Below are positions 12,053 to 24,300 of a DNA stretch of 64,000 bases, in pieces. The notes beneath the pieces were generated by a model. It searched no databases, was not told where the DNA came from, and was given only the letters and a program-made list of their open reading frames with translations. The first letter of the stretch is position 1; the number at the start of each line of letters is the position of its first letter. The DNA comes from Turbatrix aceti (Eukaryota > Nematoda > Chromadorea > Rhabditida > Panagrolaimidae), in the NCBI GenBank assembly GCA_963969345.1, contig OZ017768.1, positions 1,550,001 through 1,614,000 of the forward strand. The letters are read 5' to 3'. The position numbers and the translations under genes are program-made.

Positions 12053-13282
12053 CACCCGATGATAAAATGTAACGGCACATTCATCGGAAGGAGTTTGGTC
12101 GGTCCGACCCCAACCCGAACCACTTTATACCAGGTGTTCAGTCGCGAGCCAGCGCGCTATGTATCCCGTGACTGACCTACTAGTGCCTATGTTGTGCATT
12201 ACATATGGCATCTGTCTCTGTCTCTGTGTAATACTGTGACGTCACAAGGGGTTTGCCTTAAATCATAAAACTTGATTTCAAATCATAAATATTTATAATA
12301 AAAAGTTTTAATGATGTGATTTTTGTGCGACGGACCCCTAAAAAGAACGGGGATCCAAGAATCCATTGTCAGGTCGTAATTGGGTCACTTTGTATTTAAA
12401 ATAAAGTGCGCGCAAAATTCGTTCATACATATGTCATGTATGTGTTCGGGTTGTCCCTTTGACGTGTTGTACGTGAGGTTTAGGACATGAACATTTGTGA
12501 CTTGTACTTTGGTCTTCATCCTGTCTGCGCTATTATCAGCCTAGATACATACTCGTTGTTGACATCTTTGCGTATTTTTTTGGGGAGCTTGAAACATGTT
12601 TTTTTGTGTGTTCATTTATCGTAATAGTAAATTGATAAAGTTCACTTTCACTTAAGCAACCTAAACTTTGTATGCGTAGACGTGTCTATTTTTGCTGCCT
12701 AATAAATTTAGAAAAATAATTCATCAATCCATTGATTACCTAAATATGTATTTTTTGACCTGTCACGCAGGCGTACAGTGGATTTATAACCTTGCATGCA
12801 TACTGTTCAGTTCTGAAGTCTGAACTCTTGCGCGAGCGAATTTTTGATACATTCGTGTCGCGCAATTTCCTCTTCTTCCTTTTTTCGTTGCAAAAAACCG
12901 TTTTTGAGGACACTGACATCAAGCGAAAAAAAAACCGACAAACCGGCTTGCCTACTTTTTTGCTTACATGCTTTTTTTTGTCGATAGACCTATTCATTCA
13001 TTCACCAAGGCCAGAAGGGTCTTTTCTCTCCCCCTTACAGGTTATCTCTTTTTATTCACTGAATCATTGTGACGTTGATTTTTTTCGTGAAATACCTATA
13101 ATATTTATTTAAAACACGCGTATCCTTCAAATTTTTCAAACTGATTCCATATTTTTTGTAGATCAGTATTAATATTATTGGTAAACAACGGCAAAAGTAA
13201 AGAATCATAGATCTCGGTTCATTTGTCTACCACGAATACTACTCTTTGTCACAACACCTATAAAATCAGTTTGTGTTCTAAA
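12053..13282. other. Intergenic upstream of coiled-coil gene
   Basis: No supported gene or RNA. Short open frames lack starts and splice structure. Confidence 0.5.
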
Positions 13283-14425
13283 ATGACGGCTACCGTAATG
13301 CCTGCTCCCCTCTCGGAGGGAACAAATCGTCCTCCCGTGGCTACTATCAATCAGTCCAACGAAGCCATTCAGCTGAACATAAAAAAATCGATTGATCAGT
13401 TTAATGAGATGATTTTTGAGGTTCTCAACGATGTTGTAAGTTCACTTTAGAGCAACAAAAAATGTTTATTTGTGTTTTTTTTTCAGTGCAAAAAAGACTC
13501 AAACGCATCATTCATGGTAAATGCTCTGGGCTATGCGACGGATACGATAGTGACAAACGTCGAAAATCTTGTCTCAGCACTGTCAGCTGCAAACCAGCGC
13601 ATCGAAGAGTACGAACGACACCTTGCAGCCAAGGACGAAGAAATTCAGTCGTACAAAAAGCGTAGCCACGAACTTCAGTCTAGGCTTGAGCGTCCACAGG
13701 AACTCAACATGTCTCAGTACCGCTTTCACATGGCCAATTCCAATACCATTTCTGAGCTTTACAAAAAGCTGCACCACGAACAGTCAAGGTCACATGCACT
13801 TGAGAGAAACGAAATGCGTCTCAAGGAACAGGTAGGACACCTTCAACAGGCGATGGCGACGTCACGCAAAGCTCTCGAAGCCCAGGCTGAGGCCGAGCGC
13901 ATTAGTCGCATCCGTATGGGCATGGAGCTATCGTATACCAAGATGAAGCTCAGACAGTACAGTAGGCAGAAGGATAACGGTGGTGTGAGATCCGCGAGAA
14001 ACAAGGGGCTATCATCGGCTATGAAATCGCTGAGAAAGTCGCTACAGGTCATGTCTCTTGCTAACAGTGAGGTAAGAAAAAACCTTTTGAGCTTAAAATT
14101 CAAATTTTTATCAATAAAATTTCAGAACTCCTCAACAATAAATCCACCTTCAGAATCAACGAGTTTTTCGGATGACGATATCGACGAACCTTCCTCCCTA
14201 TTTTCACCTGGAGATTGCCGGGATCTGGATATCCTGAGTTATCTCCTGGCCCCCGAGTCAATGGAAGATTCCATGCCCAGTCTTGGGGAACAGAATGAAA
14301 ATCTCTACCTCTCATCGGACCTGGATTTGATCGACATCCGGCCATTGCAAAACACCAACAATAATCTCGAACCCAACCCATTATCCGGTACCGATGACAA
14401 CATTCCCGTTATCCAAATTGATTAA
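13283..14425 (+). CDS. Unrecognised coiled-coil protein
   Basis: Exons 13283-13435, 13487-14071 and 14126-14425, giving 345 residues. The last intron is only 54 bases and stays open in frame, so retention would give 363 residues. The N-terminal 50 residues are partly disordered and then helical (IKKSIDQFNEMIFEVLNDV). Residues from about 75 to 215 are rich in A, E, K, L, Q and R with heptad-like spacing (NQRIEEYERHLAAKDEEIQ), indicating a long coiled coil. The C-terminal 100 residues are acidic and rich in S, D and P (SFSDDDIDEPSSLFS), probably disordered. There is no signal peptide or membrane segment. I do not recognise the family. A structural, cytoskeletal or nuclear adaptor role would fit, but this is a guess from composition. 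Confidence 0.85.
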
Positions 14426-15464
14426 TTATGTAAATTGAACGAAAATCAATTTTTTTTTTAATAACTGATTGACGTCAGTGATCCCTACTTTTTTTGCTCT
14501 CTTTCTTATGTACTATCTGTCATCGGTGCGTATACGCGTACGTGCGTGACGTATTGTTCGTTTGACGTTCGCTTTGATAATAATCGGGTTTTTTTCTTCT
14601 GTTTTCCACACCATTGCAGGCGGGAAAAAAGGGAAAAAATATTACGTTTATCAATTTTGTGATACGATTTTTTTCTGTTACTGTTGTCGTGACTAACAAT
14701 GATCAATTCGATAGATCGATGGTTGGTTGAGTCAGCAGTTGCCAAACAAACACGCCTGACGTGTGTTGCACGCAACACTAGACATGTGTTTTTTTTTCTT
14801 GACATGTGTATATATAAACAACTTATTGATCAAGATTGGTGCAGATGATCAAGAAGGACGGAAATGGGTTTGGTAATTGATAAAACATTATTAAAGTTGT
14901 GTCAAGCTGACAGGTGCAAAAAATCATTTACTTTTGGGGGCAGTTAAATTTTTAGCGTGAGGGATTACAAATTTGATACAAAAAGATAATATTTATTTTG
15001 AAACATAAAAAATTAGTAAAAAAAACTTCAAAGAAAACGTTATTGTTTTTGACGTTTCATAAATTGTTTTTATTAAAAAACAAAAAAACGCAATTAATTT
15101 TGTTTAAAATTTTTTGGAAACTCCATTTTTTGTGATTTTTTTTCCAGATTCTGCGCCAAAACGTGCTTCAGAAAAACCAGTTTTTTATCCTAAAGCATAT
15201 CGGTTTTTGATTTTTGGAGCATCAAAATTAACTTTAAAAATCATTTTTTTGACACTCAGTCAAGCATTTTTCAAATTAATTTTTTTACGATCAGTGTACT
15301 TGATTTCAATAAATCCGATAAAGCCATCACATGCCTCCGAACAACCAAGATGCATAACCTTCACGTGACTTCTTCCTAATCACGTGAAAGCATTTGTGCT
15401 TCGTAGCACCCCTGTTTTCCCGCACATGAAGAATTAATTAATTACACCTTTATTCACATAATCA
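14426..15464. other. Convergent intergenic region
   Basis: Lies between the 3' ends of the coiled-coil gene (+) and the kinase gene (-). A TTTATT at about 15449 (AATAAA on the minus strand) is a plausible poly(A) signal for the kinase. Nothing else is recognised. Confidence 0.5.
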
Positions 15465-17093
15465 TTACTTGAGATCTTCCAGTTTTTGCAGAGTATCATC
15501 GCGTTCCGAAACCCCCGAAACGTGGGATGCGACTTCGTCATTTCCATACTGAAAAAAATAGGCAATTATCTTCTTTGAAATCTGAACAAAAAAGTCGTCA
15601 ACATACATCATTGTCATCCAAGTCCTCAACGTCAGCTTTTGTGTTTTGGTCAGCCTGTTCTTCTTCGCGCCTTTCGTCAGCAGCCTTCGTTGGGGGTCGG
15701 TAAATGGATTTAGTGGTTACGTTCGTGATGTTTTCATGCAGCCCGCCGAGTTCCCAGTCAAGGGGTGTGGTGCTGCTGATTCCGCGTTTTGTTTCCGCGA
15801 GTTTGATGCTTGCCTTGATCAGTTCGTAGTCTACAAAAAAAATTTAGGTGCAAAAAAATTTGAAAATGGTTCCGAAAAACATTTCAACAATGATCAAAAA
15901 ATTGATCGGAGTGGGGGTCTTACTTGGAGTCTTGACGTAATTGAGACGCTTGAGATGCTTCACAATGGGCCAAAACTCGCGTGGAGCTAGCCGACGAAAT
16001 TCCTCGTCTCCAGTTTCCTTTTTTTCTTCGGCATTCTTGCGATCCATGCCTTTCCAGGGCAGACTACCTGTGCAGAGTTCGACCAACATGTAGAGTAGAC
16101 TCCAGAGGTCTAAAAATAAAAAAAAATTCGATTTGAAGTTTTTTTTCTTTTTTTAGAATTTTCACGTACCGTCATGCCTGCCGTACTCCTCCAAACGATG
16201 AACGTTGAGTGAGCAGTATCGAACGGTTCCCTTGAAAGGCACTGTTTTTCGGGGATCACGAAGTTTTTCTACGCCGTTGACTTTCACCTGAAATTTTCAA
16301 TGCTTTGTGTCTGATAGTGTCAAAAAGTTGTCTTTTGTGTAAAAAATATACAAAAAGCTAAGAAAGAGATCAAAATCGGTAAAAATCGAACAAAAATTGT
16401 CCGCGTGCGCATTTCGTGTCGGGAGTGCGCAGATTCAAAAATTGCGCCAACAAATATTTCCTTTCGAGAACCGCATTTTCATGAATTTACTTTTTTTACG
16501 ATTTGTGTTGCATTTTACAAAAATGCCATTCTTTTTAATTTTTTTTCATTTTCCCATCCCTCAAAACTCACAATATACTGTCTAGCAAGTCCAAAATCAA
16601 AAATATAAATGGACTTTGAGCCTTTTCTCCTCGGCAGGGCAAAATTGCTAGGCTTGATGTCGCGATGCAAAAAGCCGGCCGCGTGGAGTTCCATGATTGC
16701 CTCCAGCGCTTCCAATCCTATGTGAATGACCGTACCCATGGAGAACTTTTGCTCCGGCATGGCACGTCTCAGCTCGCTGACAGACTTTCCAAGCAGGGTC
16801 ATGACGATGAAGTTGTACTTGGTCGTCTTGCCAGTCGCGTAGAGTTTGCAGGAATGTGTGGCCTTTGAGTGGCACTTCAGGACGTAGGCTTCCATCTTGA
16901 GTACCTCGTCATCCTTGAAGACAGCGAGTGGTTCAGCTTTGAGGGCAGCACGCTGGTTGGGGTTTCGGATGTTTTTGCATTCGAAGACGAGCCCGAAGCC
17001 GCCTTCACCGATTTTTTTGATCACCTGCCATTGGTTGTTGACGATGGTGCCGACGTTGATCTTGAGATCCTTGAGGTCAGCCTGTCGTGCCAT
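15465..17093 (-). CDS. TTBK-like protein kinase (casein kinase 1 group)
   Basis: Exons in transcript order: 17093-16572, 16287-16170, 16109-15924, 15830-15607, 15548-15465; 377 residues, phases consistent. The glycine loop is GEGGFG (29-34), the ATP lysine is K52 (AALKAEP), the catalytic loop is HRDIKPSNF with D145, and the metal-binding motif is DFG with D166. The following segment ([29 protein letters not shown]) is typical of tau-tubulin kinase-like members, so it should be an active serine/threonine kinase. The tail beyond about 310 is acidic and short. Nematodes carry many such kinases, often expressed in the germ line, and I cannot assign one orthologue. It heads toward the ubiquitin-conjugating enzyme gene on the same strand (465 bases between coding ends). 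Confidence 0.93.
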
Positions 17094-17557
17094 TGCTACC
17101 ACAGTCAACACGCGCGCGCGTACGTATTACGATGAATGTACTACTTATTACTGGGCGCCCATAGGCAAGACTGACTACGATAGAGATATGCGACATCAAT
17201 GACACAAATTACGATGAGTTATGCAAATTTTTTGGCCGATACAAAATTTTCCCACCGAGACCACATTTCCGCACTTTTCCCTTCAACACCATCCAATTTC
17301 AAAGTTATCCACTCGAAACCACATTTGCGCACTTTTCCTCCCGAGACCGTCCAATTTCAAAAATTTGACCACCCTATTGCCGAGGATACCTTTACCAAAC
17401 ATCAGAAAAAAATAAATATCACAGTATCAGTTACGGTACTCGACACGTCATACGAACGCGAGCGTAATCAACCGGTACACAGAAACGAACACGAAAATGT
17501 GAAAAGTGCCGAGGTGTCGACAAAGGTGATATCGTAAGACTGGTAACAACTTTTTTT

Positions 17558-18272
17558 CTAGTCACCACGCTTTTCCGAGAATTTCTTGGTGTAATCTTCG
17601 GCATTTTTGTAGAATTTCTTCTTGTCGCTGCGGTATTCATCGGCAAGCTCGCCGCGAAGAGGGTGTTCGAGATCCGGTTCATCGATCAGGGTTGTGAGCG
17701 AGTTCAGAACTAAATAGAAATAGCATAGAATAATAAAACAAATGTCTTGACACCAAAAAATTGTCTCAACGCGAAAACCGGGTCCCAACGCGATAAGTTT
17801 TCAATTGGGACCTCAACACGAAAAAAATAATTTTCAACCTACCTTGTTCAGCTTTTGTCGCAGGTTTCCAGTGCTCTGGCAGGATGATTCCTAGGCAGAC
17901 GTTACCCTTGTCGTCGACGTTGGGATGGTAGATTTTGGTGACAAAGCTGAGCTTGGGGGGCTTGAAGGGGTACTCGGGAGGGAATTCAATCGCAATCTTG
18001 AAAGCGCCCTTGTTGTAGGGTTCTTTGCTCTGAAAAAAATACAAAGTTGTGTGAATTTTATATAAAATCCTCCTAAAAAAATTTCTTACAGGCAGTAACA
18101 AAATCTCCCAATGCAGAATGTTCCTCTCATCCACGGGCAGTGCCTTGTACGTCGTTGAGTTGGATGTCATGACATCCCGGAGCTCCTAAAAAAAAGAAAA
18201 AAAATTGATCAATAAATTTTATCTGAAAAAAAAGTTCCTTACCGCTTGCAGTCGACGATTATGGGATGACAT
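17558..18272 (-). CDS. ubc-18: Ubiquitin-conjugating enzyme E2, UBE2L3 type
   Basis: Exons 18272-18243, 18185-18090, 18029-17843 and 17709-17558, encoding 154 residues, which is the size of human UBE2L3. It accepts ubiquitin from E1 as a thioester and passes it to HECT and RBR-type E3 ligases. The E2 fold is complete: [10 protein letters not shown], the HPN motif (YHPN), and the active cysteine C87 in [13 protein letters not shown]. The C-terminal helices read [19 protein letters not shown], close to the UBE2L3 signature. UBE2L3 transfers ubiquitin to cysteine only, because it lacks the acidic residue near the active site used for lysine transfer; the similar local sequence suggests the same here. 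The symbol follows the nematode orthologue. Confidence 0.95.
17740..17830. repeat. Intronic CTCGACACGAAA-family repeat
   Basis: The last intron of the UBE2L3 gene holds CTTGACACCAAAAA, CTCAACGCGAAAA, CCCAACGCGATAAG and CTCAACACGAAAA, diverged copies of the dispersed repeat also seen in neuroligin intron 6. Confidence 0.5.
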
Positions 18273-19408
18273 TTGAACGGGGAATGAATGAAACAAGCCT
18301 GGTGGATTTCAAAAAAAACGAAACAGCAAAGTCAAAAAACGGTCCTGAAAAAAATAACAAAATTAAATACGATAAAAAATTGAAAAGTAACATGCAAGGG
18401 TAACAAAAAATTACGATATCGAAATCGAAGTAACAAAATAAATATCGTAATCACACGATTGAGTAATAATGATGTAATTCTTTCAGGCAGAACTTTCTAG
18501 AATGAATGAGTAACGATATTTTTTATCCTAATACACATGTTACCCGGGCAACACTGAAAAATTAACGAAATTTCGCGTTTTGATAACTTTTGAGTCGTGA
18601 TTGATGACTTTTGAGTCCAGATGACCACAAAAAACTGTGTGAATGTGGATTTTTCCACGAAGAAGGAAAGAAGGAGAAAAAAACATAATCGTCGCGCTGA
18701 CGATGGTTTTGTTGTGTGTGTGTGTATGCACAAACAAGCAGCATAAGCATATTTGAGGTATGATGGAAAAAAAGCTGGTCTACCAAGCAAACTGGAGGTG
18801 ACCTGCTTGTCTAGGCTGACTGACTGGTTTGTCCTGCCGCAAGGAACAAGACAAGACAAGAAAAGGAAAAACACCACCGCCGCCGCTTATGACGACGATT
18901 ACAATTTGCAACACAGGAAAAGAAAAAAAAGAGGATTATTGATGCATGTGCATACAATACAGCCTATAACTATATCATCAACTTTCTTCTTCTTCGTCAT
19001 CATCTTCAACGAGCAACAAAATACAATGGTCAACGAAACAAAAAAGATCGATCGAGTTGGTTGTGTATGAATAATGTTCGCTTGACTTTTACGATAGAGA
19101 GAACACGGAGAAGGGAAAAAAGAAGCGAAGAACGAACGCAGCGATGCGCGCGCAGTTTGTGTGTTTTGGAGCGAAAATAAAAATGTTGTTTTTTTTGGTT
19201 CTTTTTAGTTTTATTTTACGGTTTGAGTACCAATTTTATATGTCATTTCTGCAATTCTGTTATTTTCATTGCTGAAATTGGGTTTTTCGATTACGATCAC
19301 CATTTTGAACTGATTTACGTTTTTTTACACAAATTTACAAAAAATACAGTTTTGTTTTCAATTTTGTACACTTTTTATTTGACATTTTTGAAACCAAAGA
19401 AAACAATG
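18273..19408. other. Intergenic between UBE2L3 and small membrane protein
   Basis: Contains repeated TAACGAT / ATATCGTAAT words (18360-18530) and a GT run at about 18715. No gene was found. Confidence 0.5.
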
Positions 19409-19628
19409 TTATTGACGATTCCGTAGTCTATACTTGATAAAGAACCAAAGAGCACCTGCAACCGTGCCGAGAATGATACATACCAAAAATAACGGTACGA
19501 TCCTAAAAAAACCGTCGTTATTTTTCATTTTTTGGATAATAAAAAACTTACACATTCAAAAAAATTCCCATTTTATTGGTAAATTTATCAAATGATGATT
19601 CTGCTGCTGGTGTGGATGACGGTGGCAT
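19409..19628 (-). CDS. Small single-pass membrane protein, 56 residues
   Basis: Two exons, 19628-19552 and 19502-19409, joined in phase 2. The N-terminal half is polar (MPPSSTPAAESSFDKFTNKM); the C-terminal half is a hydrophobic helix, VIVPLFLVCIILGTVAGALW, followed by a basic end (FFIKYRLRNRQ). It has the shape of a tail-anchored or inner-membrane micro-protein. An intron-type acceptor (AATTTTAG) lies six bases before the ATG with no upstream exon, which fits spliced-leader addition. The gene is too short for usual ORF cut-offs. I do not recognise the family; a mitochondrial or ER small integral membrane protein is possible. The neighbour upstream on the same strand is UQCRB. Confidence 0.75.
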
Positions 19629-19635
19629 GATTGCT

Positions 19636-20290
19636 AAAATTTTTATTATTTTTACCGTAATAACAAAAATTTTCGCTCAGAATTCAGAAAATGGACGCTA
19701 AATGAAAAACAAGCCAACATTTTATGCATTCCTGATAAAAAAAATAATCCTAGTAAACTTTCCTCACATGCGATGGATGAAAAAGACCTTATTTGAACAA
19801 TTGCCGCCCAATGCAGTTGATGATCAGTTTTTATTTGCTCTGTATGCTTGCAGATGCTTATAGGGAAGGATTCACGTGCATAAATTGCAAACTTTAATTT
19901 TTTTTCAAGTTGGAGGTGCTTCTTCCTCGGGGAAAAAGGGGGTGATCCTTTTCTGGTGATTGTTAGCCGAACCATACTAATTTTTCCTTTTGCCAACAGT
20001 TTTTAGCAGCTTTGATCTACCTGCAAATGTTTACAGCCCGGCTCAATGGTGCAAAAATCATGTGATACCCCAAGCCCCAGTCGAGAGGCTATAAAACAAA
20101 ATAAACAAATATTACCAAAAACTCAGTCAGTCCACATAAAAATTTCCAGTCTAAAAAGTTTATAAACGAGCACGTTACATGTAAAACGACCGTTTACAAA
20201 CCAAAAAGAGGCAAAAAAAACGGAGAAAGTACATATCAAATCACCTAGAGCCCGAATGTAGGGTAGTCTCACAACAATCATCGGCCCAAT
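19636..20290. other. Spacer between UQCRB and small membrane protein
   Basis: No additional gene found. The 660-base spacing and same orientation leave open a polycistronic arrangement. Confidence 0.45.
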
Positions 20291-20848
20291 CTAGTGCTTG
20301 CGGAGAAGGTAGCCAGGAATGAGACCCGATGACTTGGCACGCTCCGTCTTTTCTGCCTCGATTTCGTCCAGGTAGGGCTTGAGGTAGAACGTCTCCTGAA
20401 AAAAAATACAGTTCACACAAAAAAAATTTTTTTTGGAAAAAAAACTCACCTCATCCCACTTGGTCCACTGATCCTTGGGCAAAATCTCGTTATGCATCGA
20501 CAGGGTGTGGGCACGGGAGAGACGCATCTTGCGCTGATCAAAGAGCCACGGCTCCTTGAGGTTCAGGCGACGGAGGGCTTCCGTGACTTCGGGAGCGGGC
20601 TCAAAGTAGGTGTCGTGCCAGAGAAGACCTGAAAAAACCCAAATTCTTCCAAGCACAAAAAACAGTCAACCAACCATACTCGCGGCCGCCCCAAAGGTAG
20701 TTCCACGAGACGAAACGGAGATACTTGAACAACGGGTCTGAAAAAATCATCAAAACTGTTATAAAACCAAAAATTCAGGAGAAAAATGCAACTCACTGTT
20801 GTGGGCGAACGCAACGTTCTTCGCAGCAGCCGGGAGACCGCTAGCCAT
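20291..20848 (-). CDS. UQCRB: Cytochrome bc1 complex subunit 7 (UQCRB)
   Basis: Exons 20848-20797, 20737-20675, 20628-20450 and 20395-20291, encoding 132 residues, near the usual size. It is a nuclear-encoded subunit of mitochondrial complex III, facing the matrix and contacting cytochrome b. Family signatures visible are the N-terminal YLRFVSWNYLWGGREYGLLWHD, then EALRRLNLKEPWLFDQRKMRLSRAHTLS (about 52-80) and LPKDQWTKWDEETFYLKPYL near the C terminus. There is no cleavable presequence, as is usual for this subunit. An acceptor-like TTACAG lies four bases upstream of the ATG (20853-20855), suggesting spliced-leader trans-splicing. Confidence 0.95.
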
Positions 20849-20855
20849 TGTTCTG

Positions 20856-21397
20856 TAATTTGTCGTTATTCCACCGTAAAAAACATGATAAAACCAACAA
20901 ACCAACACGGAAAAATATAAACAGTGAACGTAACAAAAAAACGATCGCAGAAGAACGCAAAAAAAGTAACGTTCAATATTTTTTCTCATCTGAAAAATTC
21001 GTTGCGAAACCACGAGTTCGCACGCTTCGCGAAAAAAAATATGTTTGACATTTTTTTTGTGATACGTCTGTCGTCTGTCGTCTCTTTGCTCACTGATTGT
21101 GTGCTGGTATCCCTTTATTTTTCGGTGTCCCATCTTATCTACATGCGCATTCTGATTTTGGGGTCGTCGTCAGCATTATTCGTGTGATCTTGCATGCTTT
21201 ATAGACTTCCAGGGTGCCTGATACGGCGTACACTTTGTTGTTCACTGCAGTTTGGTTGGTTTTTTTTTAAAACTCTGTGGATTTGAATGCACTTTTTTTT
21301 TGCATCTGTCTTATATTCATTGCCATCTGCTTTTTCAGCTTCAGCCTCGTCGAGTAATAAGTTCAGCTGCTTTTTCCCAGTTGCTAGTCATCGTGTC
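20856..21397. promoter_or_regulatory. Divergent intergenic region, UQCRB / tpp-2
   Basis: About 540 bases separate the divergent start codons of UQCRB and tpp-2, so it should hold both promoters. A pyrimidine-rich acceptor (TTTTTCCCAG) lies just before the tpp-2 ATG at 21398. No core promoter motif can be named. Confidence 0.4.
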
Positions 21398-24300
21398 ATG
21401 TCGACGTCATCGCTGGATAGTGCACAAGTTGAAAAACTCTTTTTTCCGTTGAAGGATTACATTCCCAAAGACACCACCCAACAGGTAAAATATCTTTTTT
21501 TTGGATGCCAGGGACCCTGAAACCTAACTAAATAATGGGTTCGATTTTTTAGGAATCATTTCTGATCAAAAATCCAAGTTACGATGGTCGAAATGTTCTC
21601 ATCGCCATCCTGGACACCGGTGTTGATCCCGGATTGCCGGGACTTCAAACAACGACCACTGGACTGCCAAAGATTGTGGATTGTATGGATTTGACTGGAT
21701 CGGGCGATGTCGACACGAGTACGGTCAAAACTCTGGATTCTGACGGGTCTCTTGTCGGACTTACCGGTAGAAAGCTCAAGGTTCGTTTTTTGGCTAAAAA
21801 TTGATGAAATTTGGATTTATAAAAAAATTTACTGCATTTTTCAGTTTTTTTTTATTTGCTCAGTTTTTTTATGAATTGTGAAAAATAGACCGCTTTATAA
21901 AAAAAAATGCGTCGTTTATGAAAATTAACAGTTTTCCTAATTTTGTGTGCCTAAAAAATGAAAAAAGGGGGCTTAAAATTGAATTTTTATACAAAAACCG
22001 TTTTTTTGTTCTTTTCTGGCCTAAAAAATGCACTTTTATAAATATTGATTTTTTACGTTTTCCAGATCCCCGATTCATGGGTCAACCCCTCCGGAAAATG
22101 GCACCTGGGGGTCAAACCCCTCTTCGACCTCTACCCCGGCTCCGTCAAATCCCGTATCCAAGCTGAGCGTAAACGAGACGTTTTCACCAGCAGTCACAAA
22201 CTCGCGATCGCCGATGTTATGCGTCAAATCGAAACCCACGAAAAGGAAGTCGGTGGAACATCCCAGAAATTATCCGACAAAGAAGACCGCGAAAATCTCA
22301 ACTACCAACTCGAATACCTGAAAACAACTGAAACGACGCCTATTACGTCACCTGTCGCAGATTGCGTGGTCTGGAATGATGGGTCCAAGTGGAGGGCGTG
22401 TGTCGACACTTCCTTCCGCGGAAGACTTGGCCTGGCGAAGGTTCTGACCAATTTCCGGGACGAACATGAGTATGCCGTGCTTTCTGATCGGGATTTGGTC
22501 AACTATTGTGTGTCGATTCACAATTCGGGTAATACGTTGGAAATTTGCGTCGCCCCTGGAAATCATGGATCTCATGTGGCAAATATTGCGGCCGCGCATT
22601 TTCCGAATCAACCGGAGAAAAATGGCTTGGCTCCGGGAGCACAGATCGTTTCGATGTGCATCGGCGACCTTCGACTGAAGACTATGGAGACTGGACAGGC
22701 TTTGACTCGAGCGGTGGGTTTTTTAAATAATTTTTTTATTTAAAATTAAAAAATTAAATTCGAAATAAAAAAAAATTTTTATTGAATAAAAAAATTCATT
22801 TTTTAAATTTAAAATTAAAAAAAAGTTCAAATTTAAAATAATTAAAATTTTTTTTTGTAATTTCGAAAATCTAAAAATAGTTTAGAAATGAACAAAAAAA
22901 TGTTCTTGTTTGTTTTTTTTTAATAAAAAAAAATTATTTACGTTGAAAAAATTCAAAAAAAAATATTATATTTAACAAAAAAGGTTTTTTTCTGTTTTTT
23001 TTAAATTCACTTTTTTTCAGTTCAACAAATGCAAGGAGCTAGGCGTCGACGTGGTCAACTACTCCTTCGGCGAATCCGCGTGTTGGCCAGACAAAGGCCG
23101 AATCAACGAAGCTCTCGCCCGTCTGATTCGTGACTACGGAGTCATCTACGTCTCCTCCGCCGGCAACGCAGGCCCAGCTCTCTCCACCGCCGGCTCACCG
23201 GGTGCCACTCATCCTGACGTCATCGGTGTCGGTGCCTACCTCACACCTGCCATGCAGAAAGCCATGTACGCGGTTCGAGACCAGGTCCCGGCTACCATGT
23301 ACCCCTGGTCATCCCGGGGGCCCGCATTTGACGGCTTCCTCGGCACTTCCATCACCGCTCCAGGTGCTGCTATCACCGGTATCCCAAATCACTCACTGAA
23401 AGGCACGACGCTGATGAATGGCACTTCGATGTCTTCGCCGAATGCCACGGGATCAATTGCTTGTCTTCTGTCGGGTTTGAAAGCAGAAAACATACCGATT
23501 TCACCGTTTCGGGTGAAGTTGGCACTGGAAAACACGGCCAAGCTCCCGGAAGAGGGATATCACTCGTCGTTTTCCATTGGGCAGGGAATTCTTCAAGTCG
23601 GAGACGCTTTTGAACGCTACAAGCAGATTTCTGAGGTTATCCCACCCGAAGTCGTGTCCATCGCTCCGCAGTTCTCGTCACCGTTCCTGACAACGCCCAC
23701 GGCGAGGGGTATCTACCTCAGAGAACCCTGGCAAATCACTCGTCCCCGAGATTTTGCTGTCGGCATTGCGACTGTTTTCAACAAAAATTCTGGTGAGTCA
23801 AACATTTTTACTTTTTTTTATTTTTTTTATTTTTAAAAGTTAAAATTAAAATTTTAACTTTTTTTCACTCTGCGAGCAGTTTTTCGATTTTAAAATCGAA
23901 TTTCTTTTTGATTTGCTTTTATTAAAAATTGATAATTTTTTTATTTCGTCTTTTTTGTATCTTTCGTAGGATCTCGGTTGTTCAATTTCTGGTAATTTTT
24001 TTCGGACACGTTTTTTCGTTCGCTGATACATGCGTCATCTGAGGGCACCCGGCGAAAGCCGGGCGCTCGACCCAGACGCTGAAACCTGGTTCTACTCGGT
24101 TGTCCTTCATTCGGTCTTCCTTCAGATATCAGAAGCAGTTTATTTTATAATAATCAATAAAATATTATACGATACGAATCAAAGTTTCATAGGTGCTGCT
24201 CTGATCGCTCTATTGTTCCTCTGGCGCCTTTTATAGTTCGTACCGCCTACGACGTTGAGTCTGTTGGGGCGGGGCTGCAGAATCGGTCTTCGTCTCGCAG

